From the NCBI RefSeq assembly GCF_031085155.1, contig NZ_JAVHUL010000001.1, positions 78,642-142,641 on the forward strand: 64,000 nucleotides of DNA, written 5' to 3'. Source of the DNA: Mesonia profundi (GTDB taxonomy: Bacteria > Bacteroidota > Bacteroidia > Flavobacteriales > Flavobacteriaceae). The notes under the pieces were generated by a model. It made no database searches. It saw only the letters and a list, made by a program, of their open reading frames with translations, and was not told the DNA's origin. The position numbers were made by a program, and so were the translations under genes. Shown here piece by piece: positions 18,675 through 27,064 of this stretch; the first letter of the stretch is position 1, and each line of letters starts with the position of its first letter.

Positions 18675-21600
18675 ATGCAGAATAAGGGAATCATAAAGCT
18701 GTTCGCAATTTTATTCGGATTGGTAAGTATTTACCAATTATCGTTTACTTTTATCGCTAATAGTGTAGAAGACGATGCGGAAGCTTTTGCAGCTCAAAGA
18801 ATAAGCAGTGACGTGGAAGACTATCATGCTCTTAGAGAGATAGAACAAACGAGGTACTTAGATTCTATAGGGAATAATGAAATTATTTCGGGAATCACTT
18901 ACAACACTGCCAAAGATAAAGAGCTGAACAAAGGTTTGGATTTAAAAGGAGGGATCAATGTGATCTTGCAAATATCTGTAAAAGATATTTTACGCGAGCT
19001 TGCTAATAACTCCAAAGATCCTGCTTTTAGTAAAGCTTTAGCTGGAGCTGATGAATTGCAAAAAACGAGTCAGGATGATTATGTAGACCTGTTTTTTGAA
19101 GCTTTTGAAGAAATTCCTGATGCGCGTTTAGCCTCTCCCGATATTTTTGCAAATAAAAACTTAAGCGACGATATTACTTACGATATGACCAATGCGCAAG
19201 TAAAGCCTGTCATTCGTAAGAGAATTGACGAGAGTATTACTTCTGCTTTTGAAGTATTAAGAAAGCGTATCGATAAGTTTGGGGTAACGCAGCCTAATAT
19301 CCAACGTTTAGGAAACTCTGGTAGAATTCTAGTAGAATTACCAGGAGCTAAGGATATTGAACGTGTAAAAGGTTTATTGCAAAGTACAGCACAATTAGAA
19401 TTTTGGCATGTATTTAAAGGACAAGAATTAGCGCCTTTTATTAGTCAAGCAGATAGTAGATTAAGAGACATCTTAAAGCCTACGGAAGAAACTACAAAAG
19501 CAAGCGACTCTACAGCTATAGATTCTACAAAAGCTTCTGAAGAAGATGACATCGAAGATTTATTAGCAAATGCTGAAGATGAAGAGCAAGGGGATGATAT
19601 TACCAAAACAAATCCTCTTATTGGATTGATTAAAGCAGGGGGAGGACAAGGTCCTGTAATTGCTACTTTCTCTGTCAAAGATACCGCCTTAGTAGGGAAG
19701 TATTTAAGAATGTCACAAGTAAGGTCTTTATTACCAGCAGAACAGCGTTACGCAAAATTTGTATGGGGTAAATCTTCAGATGCAGATGAGTTAATCGATT
19801 TATATGCTTTAAAAGCAAACAAAACAAATCAGCCAGACCTTAGTGGTGGGGTGATTACCAATGCAACGCAGACTTACGATCAGTATGGGGGAGTTGCAGT
19901 TTCTATGGAAATGAATGGAAAAGGAGCTAAAAGCTGGGAAGAAATGACCACCGTAGCTTTTAATAATCGTTCTCAGATAGCTATTGTTTTAGATGATATT
20001 GTTTACTCTGCCCCGGGGCTTTCAACAGGTCCAATATCTGGAGGTAGAAGTGAGATTACAGGAGATTTTAGTGTAGCTGAGGGTCAAGATTTAGCAAACG
20101 TATTAAGAGCAGGTAAGTTACCAGCCTCTGCAGATATTGTACAAAGTGAAGTAGTAGGTCCGTCCTTAGGGCAGGAAGCTATAGATAGTGGTATTTTATC
20201 TTTCGCCATCGCTTTAGGCTTTGTATTGATTTGGATGTTCTTCTATTATGGAAAAGCGGGTCTTTTTGCAGATATTGCATTAGCGGTAAATATCTTGTTT
20301 ATTTTTGGAATATTAGCAGGATTAGGAGCGGTGCTTACGCTTCCTGGAATTGCAGGTATTGTATTAACCATTGGTATGTCAGTAGATGCTAACGTACTTA
20401 TCTTCGAACGAATAAGAGAGGAGCTAGCCAAAGGGAAAGCTCAGGTCGATGCGATTAAAGATGGGTTTAGCAATGCGCTTTCCTCTATTCTTGATGCGAA
20501 CATAACCACTGGTTTAACGGGGATCATCTTATTGATTTTTGGAACGGGACCTATTAAAGGTTTCGCAACTACTTTATTAATTGGTATTTGTACCTCTTTA
20601 TTTACAGCGATTTTTATCACGCGTCTGTTTATTGATAAATATGGTAAAAATGGTAAATCTTTAGATTTCTCTACAGCGGCAACAAAGAATTTGTTTCAGA
20701 ATGTAGCGATCAAATTTATCGCGAAAAGAAAAATTGCTTACATTATTTCTGCGGTTGCAATTGTATTCAGTTTAGGGTCTCTATTTGTAAACGGTCTTAA
20801 TCAAGGGGTCGATTTTGTTGGAGGAAGAACCTATACCGTGAGATTTGAGAAGACAGTGAATGCTACTGATATTGAAAAGAAATTAGTAGAGACTTTTGGA
20901 AGTGCTGAAGCAAAAACTTTTGGGGCAGACAATCAGTTAAAAATCACCACTAAATATAAAGTGGAAGAAGAAGGAACCGAAGTAGATAATGAGATTTCAA
21001 GAAAATTATTTGAAACCCTTCAGCAAGACTTACCTAAAAACATAACCTATGAGCAGTTTAATGTTGCTACTGGGGGAGAAAGTGAAGTAGGGGTAATGTC
21101 TTCTATGAAAGTAGGACCAACCATCGCAGATGATATTAAGAAAGCATCGATCTGGGCAGTATTAGGTTCATTAATTGTAGTATTCTTATACATCTTATTT
21201 AGATTTAGAAGATGGCAATTTAGTTTGGGTGCGGTGATTGCAGTTTTCCACGATGTATTAATCATCTTAGGAGTGTTTTCTATCTTTAGAAACTATATGC
21301 CTTTTAGTATGGAAATCGATCAAGCTTTTATCGCTGCGATTCTTACGGTAGTAGGTTATTCCCTGAATGATACCGTGGTTGTATTCGATAGAATTAGGGA
21401 GTACTTTAACGAGCATAAGACTTGGGCATTTAGCAAAACGATTAATGCGGCATTAAACAGTACCATTAGTAGAACTGTAAATACCTCTTTAACAACATTA
21501 ATCGTGTTGTTAGCGATCTTTATCTTTGGAGGAGAAAGCATTAGAGGATTTATGTTTGCCTTAATCATTGGGGTTGTTGTAGGTACTTACTCTTCATTGT

Positions 21601-21701
21601 TTATTGCAACACCAGTAATGTACGATACCGCTAAAAATAAGAGTGAAGACTTATTAGCTAAGAAGGAAGAAGAAGTTGAAGAGGAAGAGGATGTGATCTA
21701 A
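18675..21701 (+). CDS. secDF: Fused protein translocase subunit SecDF
   Basis: The protein has 1008 residues and combines SecD and SecF in one chain, as is usual in Bacteroidota. It uses the proton gradient to help pull secreted proteins through SecYEG on the periplasmic side. One N-terminal helix is followed by the SecD periplasmic P1 region (LKGGINVILQI near 95), then six helices with GIAGIVLTIGMSVDANVLIFERIREEL near 560-585 (quoted by its core GMSVDANVLIFERIREEL). The SecF half starts with a helix near 690 and GVDFVGGRTYTV, and has a matching VVGYSLNDTVVVFDRIREYF. An acidic low-complexity insert at about 273-312 interrupts the SecD periplasmic domain, and the C-terminus is a strongly acidic tail. 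Confidence 0.97.
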   Translation: MQNKGIIKLFAILFGLVSIYQLSFTFIANSVEDDAEAFAAQRISSDVEDYHALREIEQTRYLDSIGNNEIISGITYNTAKDKELNKGLDLKGGINVILQISVKDILRELANNSKDPAFSKALAGADELQKTSQDDYVDLFFEAFEEIPDARLASPDIFANKNLSDDITYDMTNAQVKPVIRKRIDESITSAFEVLRKRIDKFGVTQPNIQRLGNSGRILVELPGAKDIERVKGLLQSTAQLEFWHVFKGQELAPFISQADSRLRDILKPTEETTKASDSTAIDSTKASEEDDIEDLLANAEDEEQGDDITKTNPLIGLIKAGGGQGPVIATFSVKDTALVGKYLRMSQVRSLLPAEQRYAKFVWGKSSDADELIDLYALKANKTNQPDLSGGVITNATQTYDQYGGVAVSMEMNGKGAKSWEEMTTVAFNNRSQIAIVLDDIVYSAPGLSTGPISGGRSEITGDFSVAEGQDLANVLRAGKLPASADIVQSEVVGPSLGQEAIDSGILSFAIALGFVLIWMFFYYGKAGLFADIALAVNILFIFGILAGLGAVLTLPGIAGIVLTIGMSVDANVLIFERIREELAKGKAQVDAIKDGFSNALSSILDANITTGLTGIILLIFGTGPIKGFATTLLIGICTSLFTAIFITRLFIDKYGKNGKSLDFSTAATKNLFQNVAIKFIAKRKIAYIISAVAIVFSLGSLFVNGLNQGVDFVGGRTYTVRFEKTVNATDIEKKLVETFGSAEAKTFGADNQLKITTKYKVEEEGTEVDNEISRKLFETLQQDLPKNITYEQFNVATGGESEVGVMSSMKVGPTIADDIKKASIWAVLGSLIVVFLYILFRFRRWQFSLGAVIAVFHDVLIILGVFSIFRNYMPFSMEIDQAFIAAILTVVGYSLNDTVVVFDRIREYFNEHKTWAFSKTINAALNSTISRTVNTSLTTLIVLLAIFIFGGESIRGFMFALIIGVVVGTYSSLFIATPVMYDTAKNKSEDLLAKKEEEVEEEEDVI

Positions 21702-21721
21702 TTCCGATTTACTTATAGAAC

Positions 21722-21752
21722 AAAAAAGCCATCAATTTTGATGGCTTTTTTT
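21722..21752 (+). terminator. secDF terminator
   Basis: Perfect stem AAGCCATCAA / TTGATGGCTT flanked by A and T runs, 21 bp after the stop codon. Confidence 0.88.
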
Positions 21753-21806
21753 ATGGAAAAATCAGAAAGTGATGCTGATGTTTTTTTGCTTGTAAATGGT
21801 AAATAT

Positions 21807-21833
21807 GGCACGAGCTTTAAGCTCGCGCCAGCG
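21807..21833. repeat. REP-like palindrome R1 (upper side of RAYT region)
   Basis: Imperfect palindrome with arms GGCACGAGCTT / AAGCTCGCGCC. Same orientation as R3 at 22628 and R5 at 42198, and opposite to R2. High GC for this genome. Confidence 0.8.
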
Positions 21834-21942
21834 ACAGGTAGATACCATTTAACTTTGAACTTTGCTTGCGCGGTAGCTACTTGTAGTATTGATTCTTAAT
21901 TCTGTTGGGTTGAGTCAAGTCCGTACTAATACAATACTTCTG

Positions 21943-21967
21943 TTGGCGCGGGCGTCTCGCCCGTGTT
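21943..21967. repeat. REP-like palindrome R2
   Basis: Palindrome GCGGGCG-TCT-CGCCCG preceded by TTGGC. It is the inverse orientation of R1, so R1 and R2 form a BIME-like pair 110 bp apart at the 3' side of the transposase gene. Confidence 0.8.
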
Positions 21968-21990
21968 TCTCATACAAATCTGGCACTATA

Positions 21991-22551
21991 TCATCTATCC
22001 CAAAAACCAATAGCATCAATTTCAATAACCGCATCAAGTGCTGCATAATTTTTGGCGCTGCTGTGTTTCCATTCCCAGGGTTTTGTAACCAATCCAGCTT
22101 TTACGGGATTGTTATGTATATAATTAACTTTTTGTTTGATAACGTGCGGACTCCATAATTCTATAGGATGGTTGTTCTGTTGCCAAAACTGATAGTTTTT
22201 TATATTACTATTTTTTTCTCCAGCACGTTTAAACATCGATAGCATCCATTCTCGTCTACTTTCCTTGGGATGGGCTATAATACTTTCAATCATCTTTTTT
22301 GAGGTAAAACCCTTGAAGTCTCTCAACAATCCAGAAGGATTTTCGTTATCGTCTCGGAATATCAGATGTATATGGCTAGGCATAATGCAATACGCAAAAA
22401 GAAGCATCCCTTTGTTTTTCCGGCAATAGTCTAAACTATCTGTGATTACATTAAAATAGGCCTCTCTAGTAAAAACGTCAATCCAGTTGATAACTGCAAA
22501 TGATATAAAATATGCAGCATTAGGATTGTGAAATTTATATTTCCTGCTCAT
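21991..22551 (-). CDS. REP-associated tyrosine transposase (RAYT, TnpA_REP / Y1_Tnp family)
   Basis: The protein has 186 residues from ATG 22551; a TTG at 22572 lies in the promoter and was rejected. It belongs to the Y1 HUH-type transposase relatives. The HUH metal motif is PSHIHLIF near residue 76, and the catalytic Tyr lies in VNYIHNNPVKAGLV near 150, the usual signature of RAYTs, followed by WEWKHSSAKNY. REP-like palindromes lie on both sides, which is the classic REPtron arrangement. RAYTs cut and join REP hairpins as single strands and are thought to be domesticated. The gene looks intact. Confidence 0.92.
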   Translation of the reverse strand: MSRKYKFHNPNAAYFISFAVINWIDVFTREAYFNVITDSLDYCRKNKGMLLFAYCIMPSHIHLIFRDDNENPSGLLRDFKGFTSKKMIESIIAHPKESRREWMLSMFKRAGEKNSNIKNYQFWQQNNHPIELWSPHVIKQKVNYIHNNPVKAGLVTKPWEWKHSSAKNYAALDAVIEIDAIGFWDR

Positions 22552-22569
22552 AGTATTTTTGATTATGAT

Positions 22570-22577
22570 CAAAGATA
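22570..22577 (-). promoter_or_regulatory. RAYT promoter, -7 element TATCTTTG
   Basis: CAAAGATA on the plus strand reads TATCTTTG on the minus strand, 18 bp upstream of the ATG at 22551. Confidence 0.65.
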
Positions 22578-22625
22578 CTGTAAGTTAGGCTTTTAGTAAT
22601 GGTTTTAATTGTTTAGAGGCTGCGT

Positions 22626-22651
22626 AAGCACGAGCTACAAGCTCGCGCCAA
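22626..22651. repeat. REP-like palindrome R3
   Basis: Arms GCACGAGCT / AGCTCGCGC with a short loop, same orientation as R1. It is 12 bp from R4. Confidence 0.8.
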
Positions 22652-22662
22652 CGGAGGTTTCC

Positions 22663-22690
22663 ATGGCTAGCGCGAGCGTCTCGCTCGGGC
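22663..22690. repeat. REP-like palindrome R4
   Basis: GCGAGCG-TCT-CGCTCG core, same orientation as R2 and inverted relative to R3. R3 and R4 form a compact BIME at the 5' side of the transposase gene. Confidence 0.8.
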
Positions 22691-22709
22691 AAACTAGTAT
22701 AAGCTCCCT

Positions 22710-23204
22710 TTAATCTAAATAGAAAATAACAGAATCTCCTTCCCTAATATTCCAATGCTTGGCTAGACCTCCATTAATTTCTAAAACGTATTTAGCTGGA
22801 GCTTGAGAAGGAATAGGAGTTTCATCAAAAGGCTTTGCGTCGCGTTGAATGTCTACCACTTTGTTATTTTTATTGATATATACCAAATCTAGAGCGATAT
22901 GGGTATTTTTCATATAAAAGTTCGGGCGGGGCCTTTCCTCTTCGTAGATGAAAAGCATGCCTCTATCTTCTTGCATCGTTTTGCGATACATCAATCCGGT
23001 TTGTTGTTCGTAAGAACTCACGGCAGTTTCAATTTCGAGCTGCTTTAGAGTATCTCTTTCTGAGTTTAGAAAATAGAGCTCGCCGTCTTTTTTGAAAGTG
23101 ATCTCGGCGGTGGTGACGGGTTTATTCTTAGCATCTTCGTTACATGCCGTAAAGAGCAAAACAATTCCGCCTACGAGCGTAAAACTTCTAAGTATTTTTA
23201 TCAT
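22710..23204 (-). CDS. DUF192 lipoprotein
   Basis: The protein has 164 residues from ATG 23204. A longer reading from 23261 would overlap lgt and hide the lipoprotein signal MIKILRSFTLVGGIVLLFTAC, so the short start is chosen. The DUF192 domain covers about 45-160: ETAVSSYEQQTGLMYRKTM, then MLFIYEEERPRPNFYMKNTHIALDLV (core RPNFYMKNT), then YVLEINGGLAKHWNIREGD. Function is unknown for the family. It lies four bases after the lgt stop and is probably translated with it. Confidence 0.88.
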   Translation of the reverse strand: MIKILRSFTLVGGIVLLFTACNEDAKNKPVTTAEITFKKDGELYFLNSERDTLKQLEIETAVSSYEQQTGLMYRKTMQEDRGMLFIYEEERPRPNFYMKNTHIALDLVYINKNNKVVDIQRDAKPFDETPIPSQAPAKYVLEINGGLAKHWNIREGDSVIFYLD

Positions 23205-23208
23205 AGTA

Positions 23209-24036
23209 TTATGCGGTAGTTGGAGTAGTATTCGTTTTTCTGAAGATAAGGTATAAGCCAAAAAGTATAAAAGGAAGACTTAACCATTGCCCGGTATTTA
23301 AGGCCCAAGCAGCTCTGTCTTCTACTTGTGCTTCTTTTATAAATTCTACAAAGAATCTAATGGACCATAATAAGACTAACCAGACACCAAATATATAGCC
23401 TAATTTTTCTCTTTTGTTGGTTTTCCAGTAGAGGTACCAAACAACAATAAAGACAATCACGTAGCAAGCTGCCTCATAAAGCTGTGCAGGGTGACGCGGA
23501 AAGCTCTCTCCTAGTTGCTTAAAGATAACGCCGTAATCTGTACCTGTTGGTTTTCCTATAATTTCTGAATTGATAAAGTTTCCAATTCTAATAAAAACTC
23601 CGCCACTCGCTACAGGAATCACAATCCGATCTAGAATCCATAGCATCGGTTTCTTGACCACGTTTTTGGAGTAGAAATACATCGCTATAATCACACCGAT
23701 AGCTGCTCCGTGACTCGCTAAACCTTGAAATCCTGTGAATTCAAATGTCGGGACAAACCTTGCGGGTAAGATGATGGATAAAGGATCTTCGAGAAAAAGT
23801 TCGGGTTGGTAAAAAATAACGTGACCCAATCTTGCCCCAAGCAATACCGCAATTACGGTGTACATAAAGATGGCATCCAGCTCTTTTTGGCCCATACGTT
23901 CCCGTTCGAAGATGCTTTTCATCAAGTACCAGCCTAGGGTAAAGGCGACTAAATACATAAGGCTGTAATACCTAATCATAAAAAAGCCTAAATCGATTCC
24001 TTTAGAAGGATCCCAAACAATAGCGTTTGCTAACAT
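23209..24036 (-). CDS. lgt: Prolipoprotein diacylglyceryl transferase Lgt
   Basis: The protein has 275 residues and about seven membrane helices. Lgt transfers diacylglycerol from phosphatidylglycerol to the lipobox Cys of prolipoproteins, the first step of lipoprotein maturation, and the many lipoproteins in this window depend on it. The Lgt signature region GGVFIRIGNFINSEIIGKPT is near 135-154, with the essential Arg and Asn. HGAAIGVIIAMYFYSK near 110 carries the conserved His. The H-P-A-Q-L-Y-E motif (RHPAQLYEAACY) near 185 is also present. It lies in the run cysS, yidD, lgt, DUF192. Confidence 0.97.
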   Translation of the reverse strand: MLANAIVWDPSKGIDLGFFMIRYYSLMYLVAFTLGWYLMKSIFERERMGQKELDAIFMYTVIAVLLGARLGHVIFYQPELFLEDPLSIILPARFVPTFEFTGFQGLASHGAAIGVIIAMYFYSKNVVKKPMLWILDRIVIPVASGGVFIRIGNFINSEIIGKPTGTDYGVIFKQLGESFPRHPAQLYEAACYVIVFIVVWYLYWKTNKREKLGYIFGVWLVLLWSIRFFVEFIKEAQVEDRAAWALNTGQWLSLPFILFGLYLIFRKTNTTPTTA

Positions 24037-24084
24037 GAGCTGTGGTTTAAATTTGAAGTGGTAAAGATAAAAATATGAATTTGT

Positions 24085-24351
24085 TTACACGGAGTTTCTT
24101 TCAGTTTTATGTTTAGCGTCTTTTGGGGGCACAGGATCATATCCTGAAGCTCCCCAAGGATGACATCTTGCGATTCTTTTTACAGAAAGAACAAGGCCTT
24201 TAAAAAGCCCGTGTGTTATAAAAGCTTCTTTCGCATACGACGAGCACGTAGGCTGAAACCTGCAGGAAGCTGGCGTTAATGGAGAAATATAATTCTGGTA
24301 GATTTTAATAATACCTAAAAAGGGAGCGATTAAAATCTTTTGAAGGTTCAT
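24085..24351 (-). CDS. yidD: Membrane protein insertion efficiency factor YidD
   Basis: The protein has 88 residues. The family signature is almost complete: [29 protein letters not shown] (core [14 protein letters not shown]) and [17 protein letters not shown]. It is a small amphipathic inner-membrane protein that assists YidC/Sec insertion. It starts nine bases after the cysS stop and lies 48 bp before lgt, so it is part of the same operon. Confidence 0.97.
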   Translation of the reverse strand: MNLQKILIAPFLGIIKIYQNYISPLTPASCRFQPTCSSYAKEAFITHGLFKGLVLSVKRIARCHPWGASGYDPVPPKDAKHKTERNSV

Positions 24352-24360
24352 GAGATTGTT

Positions 24361-25851
24361 TTATAAGGTATACGAAGTTCCTTCCCGACTGTCTTTAAGC
24401 TCAATATTTAAATGGGCCAACTCATCTCTAATTTGATCACTCAGTGCAAAATCTCTATTGAGGCGTGCTTTTTTTCTCAATTCGATAAGAAGCTCTACCA
24501 AGTTTTCCATGCGACTGGTGTCATCATTGGTCGTCTTGCTTTGACTGGTCATAGGAACTAAACCTAGAATATCAAACGCAAATTCGTGCATGCTTTGATG
24601 TAGTAATTCTTGATCCTCTTTGGTGATGCTTGCTTTTTCTGCAGCGATCGAATTGATTTGTTTTACCGCATCAAATAATTTGGCGATGAGAATAGGACTG
24701 TTAAAATCATCGTTCATCGCGTCATAGCATTCTTGCTTCCAAGTTTTAAAATCAAAGTTAGAACTCTTGTGAGGTTTTAACTGCGGAATAAGTGCAATAG
24801 CATCCATCAAGCGCTGGAAACCTTTTTCGGCAGCGGTTAAAGCTTCGTCAGAAAAATCTAAAATGCTGCGGTAATTGGCTTGAAGCATAAAGAAGCGAGC
24901 TACAGACGGGCTGTAAGCTTTAGAGAGCACGTCGTTGTTTCCGGTAAATAAATCTTTAGGAAGAATATTGTTTCCGGTACTCTTCGCCATTTTTTTTCCG
25001 TTAAGGGTAAGCATATTCGCGTGCATCCAATAATTTACAGGATCTTTTCCGCTGGCTGCTTTTCCTTGCGCGATTTCACATTCGTGGTGCGGGAATTTTA
25101 AATCCATTCCGCCGCCGTGAATATCAAATTCTTCACCCAAATATTTGGTACTCATTACGGTACATTCTAAATGCCAACCAGGAAAACCAACGCTCCACGG
25201 GGAAGGCCAGCGCATAATGTGCTGGGGTTCGGCTTTTTTCCAAAGGGCAAAATCCTGCGGATTCTTTTTATCGGTTTGTGCCGCTAGTTCTCGGGTATTG
25301 GCAATCATATCCTCTAGCTTTCTTCCGCTAAGGATACCGTATTGATTAGATTCGTTATATTTTATCACGTCAAAATAAACAGAACCATTAGCTTCATAAG
25401 CCAAGCCTTTGTCTATAATGTCTTTAATGATTTCAATTTGCTCCACAATATGACCCGTAGCTGTCGGCTCAATACTAGGAGGGATGTTGTTAAATTTTTG
25501 TAGGGTGTTATGAAAGTCGACTGTATATTTTTGAACCACTTCCATAGGTTCAATTTTTTCTAAACGCGCTTTCTTGGCGATACGATCTTCTCCAGTTTCG
25601 GCATCATCTTCTAAGTGACCTGCATCGGTAATATTTCTTACATAGCGCACTTTATAGCCCAAATGCTTTAAATACCTAAACACGAGGTCGAAAGAAATAA
25701 AAGTTCTACAGTTTCCTAAGTGTACTTTATTGTATACGGTAGGGCCGCAAACATACATGCCTACGTAGCCTTCGGTAATCGATTGAAACACTTCTTTCTC
25801 GCCTTTAAGAGAATTGTAAATCTTTAATTCTTGATCTTGGTATAAAGCCAT
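24361..25851 (-). CDS. cysS: Cysteinyl-tRNA synthetase
   Basis: The protein has 496 residues and is a class I synthetase that charges tRNA-Cys. The N-terminal [17 protein letters not shown] carries the zinc-ligand Cys and the HIGH motif in the form HLGN. Other zinc-site residues are in WHLECTVMS near 230 and [10 protein letters not shown] near 255. The KMSKS loop is KMAKSTGN near 290. A C-terminal DALR domain ends with a short [20 protein letters not shown] (core [11 protein letters not shown]). The start is ATG 25851, ten bases from the 10-bp flanking repeat of a MITE-like element. Confidence 0.97.
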   Translation of the reverse strand: MALYQDQELKIYNSLKGEKEVFQSITEGYVGMYVCGPTVYNKVHLGNCRTFISFDLVFRYLKHLGYKVRYVRNITDAGHLEDDAETGEDRIAKKARLEKIEPMEVVQKYTVDFHNTLQKFNNIPPSIEPTATGHIVEQIEIIKDIIDKGLAYEANGSVYFDVIKYNESNQYGILSGRKLEDMIANTRELAAQTDKKNPQDFALWKKAEPQHIMRWPSPWSVGFPGWHLECTVMSTKYLGEEFDIHGGGMDLKFPHHECEIAQGKAASGKDPVNYWMHANMLTLNGKKMAKSTGNNILPKDLFTGNNDVLSKAYSPSVARFFMLQANYRSILDFSDEALTAAEKGFQRLMDAIALIPQLKPHKSSNFDFKTWKQECYDAMNDDFNSPILIAKLFDAVKQINSIAAEKASITKEDQELLHQSMHEFAFDILGLVPMTSQSKTTNDDTSRMENLVELLIELRKKARLNRDFALSDQIRDELAHLNIELKDSREGTSYTL

Positions 25852-25870
25852 AAACTTAGTAATTGATTTT

Positions 25871-26047
25871 AATACTCACTTTGATTCCAAAACTTAGCTT
25901 TTGTCACTTTCGAAACTTCGGGCGAGCGGAGTTAAAAGGTTAAAAAAAGCATCTCGACTCCCCACCAGAATGAATTCTTTCGGGCTGGCGCTCGAAGCGA
26001 CATCAAAACTATTATTGTATTACATTGGACGCTAAGTCGACATTAAT
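25871..26047 (-). mobile_element. MITE-like dispersed element, copy A (177 bp)
   Basis: This copy lies between folE and cysS in minus orientation. It is flanked by exact 10-bp direct repeats AATTGATTTT at 25861-25870 and 26048-26057, the footprint of a transposition event. The core, containing GCCAGCCCGAAAGAATTC and GGTGGGGAGTCGAGATGC, is nearly identical to copy B. The outer ends are more diverged than in copies B and C. It has no coding capacity. Confidence 0.82.
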
Positions 26048-26101
26048 AATTGATTTTTAATTGCTACTGAAGAGTTTGGTTTCCGCAGTTCTTCTTGGGA
26101 T

Positions 26102-26779
26102 TTAAAAATCGGTATCCATATTGATATAATCTAGAAACTCTCTTTTGGTCGCTGCTTCTTTAAACTGACCTCCAAATTCACTTGTAACCGTGCTACTTTC
26201 AATATCGCGAATTCCTCTACTGTTTACGCAAAGGTGTTTGGCATCAATCACACATGCCACGTCTTTAGTTCCTAATACGGCTTGTAATTCTTGTACAATT
26301 TGCATGGTTAAGCGCTCCTGTACTTGTGGTCGCTTAGCAAAATAATCAACAATCCGATTCATTTTAGAGAGACCAACAACGGTTCCGTTAGAGATATAAG
26401 CGACGTGAGCTCTTCCTACAATTGGTAGTAAGTGATGCTCGCACGTAGAATAAACCGTGATGTTTTTCTCTACGAGCATTTCGCCGTACTTGTAGTTATT
26501 ATCAAATACAGACGCTTTTGGTTTGCGTTGTGGGTGCAAACCAGAGAAAATTTCTTGTACAAACATTTTGGCCACCCGCTTAGGGGTCCCTTTAAGACTG
26601 TCATCGGTAAGGTCCATTCCTAGGGTTTCTAGAATATGGTTCACATCTTTTTCAATGAGATCCATCTTCTCCTCGTCAGACATATCAAAAGCATTCTCTC
26701 TAACAGGGTTCTCTGTACTCGATGCAATATGGTTGTCACCAAATTCTTCTATAGTATCCAATATCTTATCTATTTTCAT
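26102..26779 (-). CDS. folE: GTP cyclohydrolase I
   Basis: The protein has 225 residues. It converts GTP to dihydroneopterin triphosphate, the first step to folate and to the pterin precursor of queuosine used by QueE. Zinc ligands are in STCEHHLLPIVGRAHVAYI (Cys and His near 112-115) and in VIDAKHLCVNSRGI near 180. KMNRIVDYFAKRPQVQERLT near 140 and TSEFGGQFK near 200 are also conserved. The N-terminal 50 residues are variable, as usual. The gene heads the run with cysS, yidD and lgt, but a MITE-like element lies in the 250-bp gap before cysS. Confidence 0.97.
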   Translation of the reverse strand: MKIDKILDTIEEFGDNHIASSTENPVRENAFDMSDEEKMDLIEKDVNHILETLGMDLTDDSLKGTPKRVAKMFVQEIFSGLHPQRKPKASVFDNNYKYGEMLVEKNITVYSTCEHHLLPIVGRAHVAYISNGTVVGLSKMNRIVDYFAKRPQVQERLTMQIVQELQAVLGTKDVACVIDAKHLCVNSRGIRDIESSTVTSEFGGQFKEAATKREFLDYINMDTDF

Positions 26780-26810
26780 GAATCAAATCTGCTTCATCAG
26801 TTTAAGGATG

Positions 26811-26818
26811 CAAAGATA
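26811..26818 (-). promoter_or_regulatory. folE promoter, -7 element TATCTTTG
   Basis: CAAAGATA on the plus strand, 31 bp upstream of the folE start codon; exact consensus on the minus strand. Confidence 0.7.
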
Positions 26819-27064
26819 AAGAATTTCCTTTTTAAATAAACTGATTCTAGAGCTAACTTAATAAATGAGAGAATTTAACTTTATTTTAATAAAATTTTGT
26901 TATTTTTCACGCTTCAATCCAAATTTGAATGCCCCAAATAATTCAAATCTTTTTGCACTTAGTTTTGGTTATAGGGGGAGATTTGTAAGTAGGATTGTTG
27001 TATAAATAGAAAACCCTAGTGAGGCTCTCGCTTTTGATGAGACTCTACATATGAAACCTACCTT

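Noticed and set aside
21889..22158. Plus-strand frame overlapping the RAYT gene
   Set aside because: It is antisense to an intact transposase and includes a REP palindrome; no family features.
25640..25800. Cysteinyl-tRNA synthetase defective because HIGH reads HLGN
   Set aside because: The motif tolerates this form in the family, and all other active-site and zinc motifs are present.
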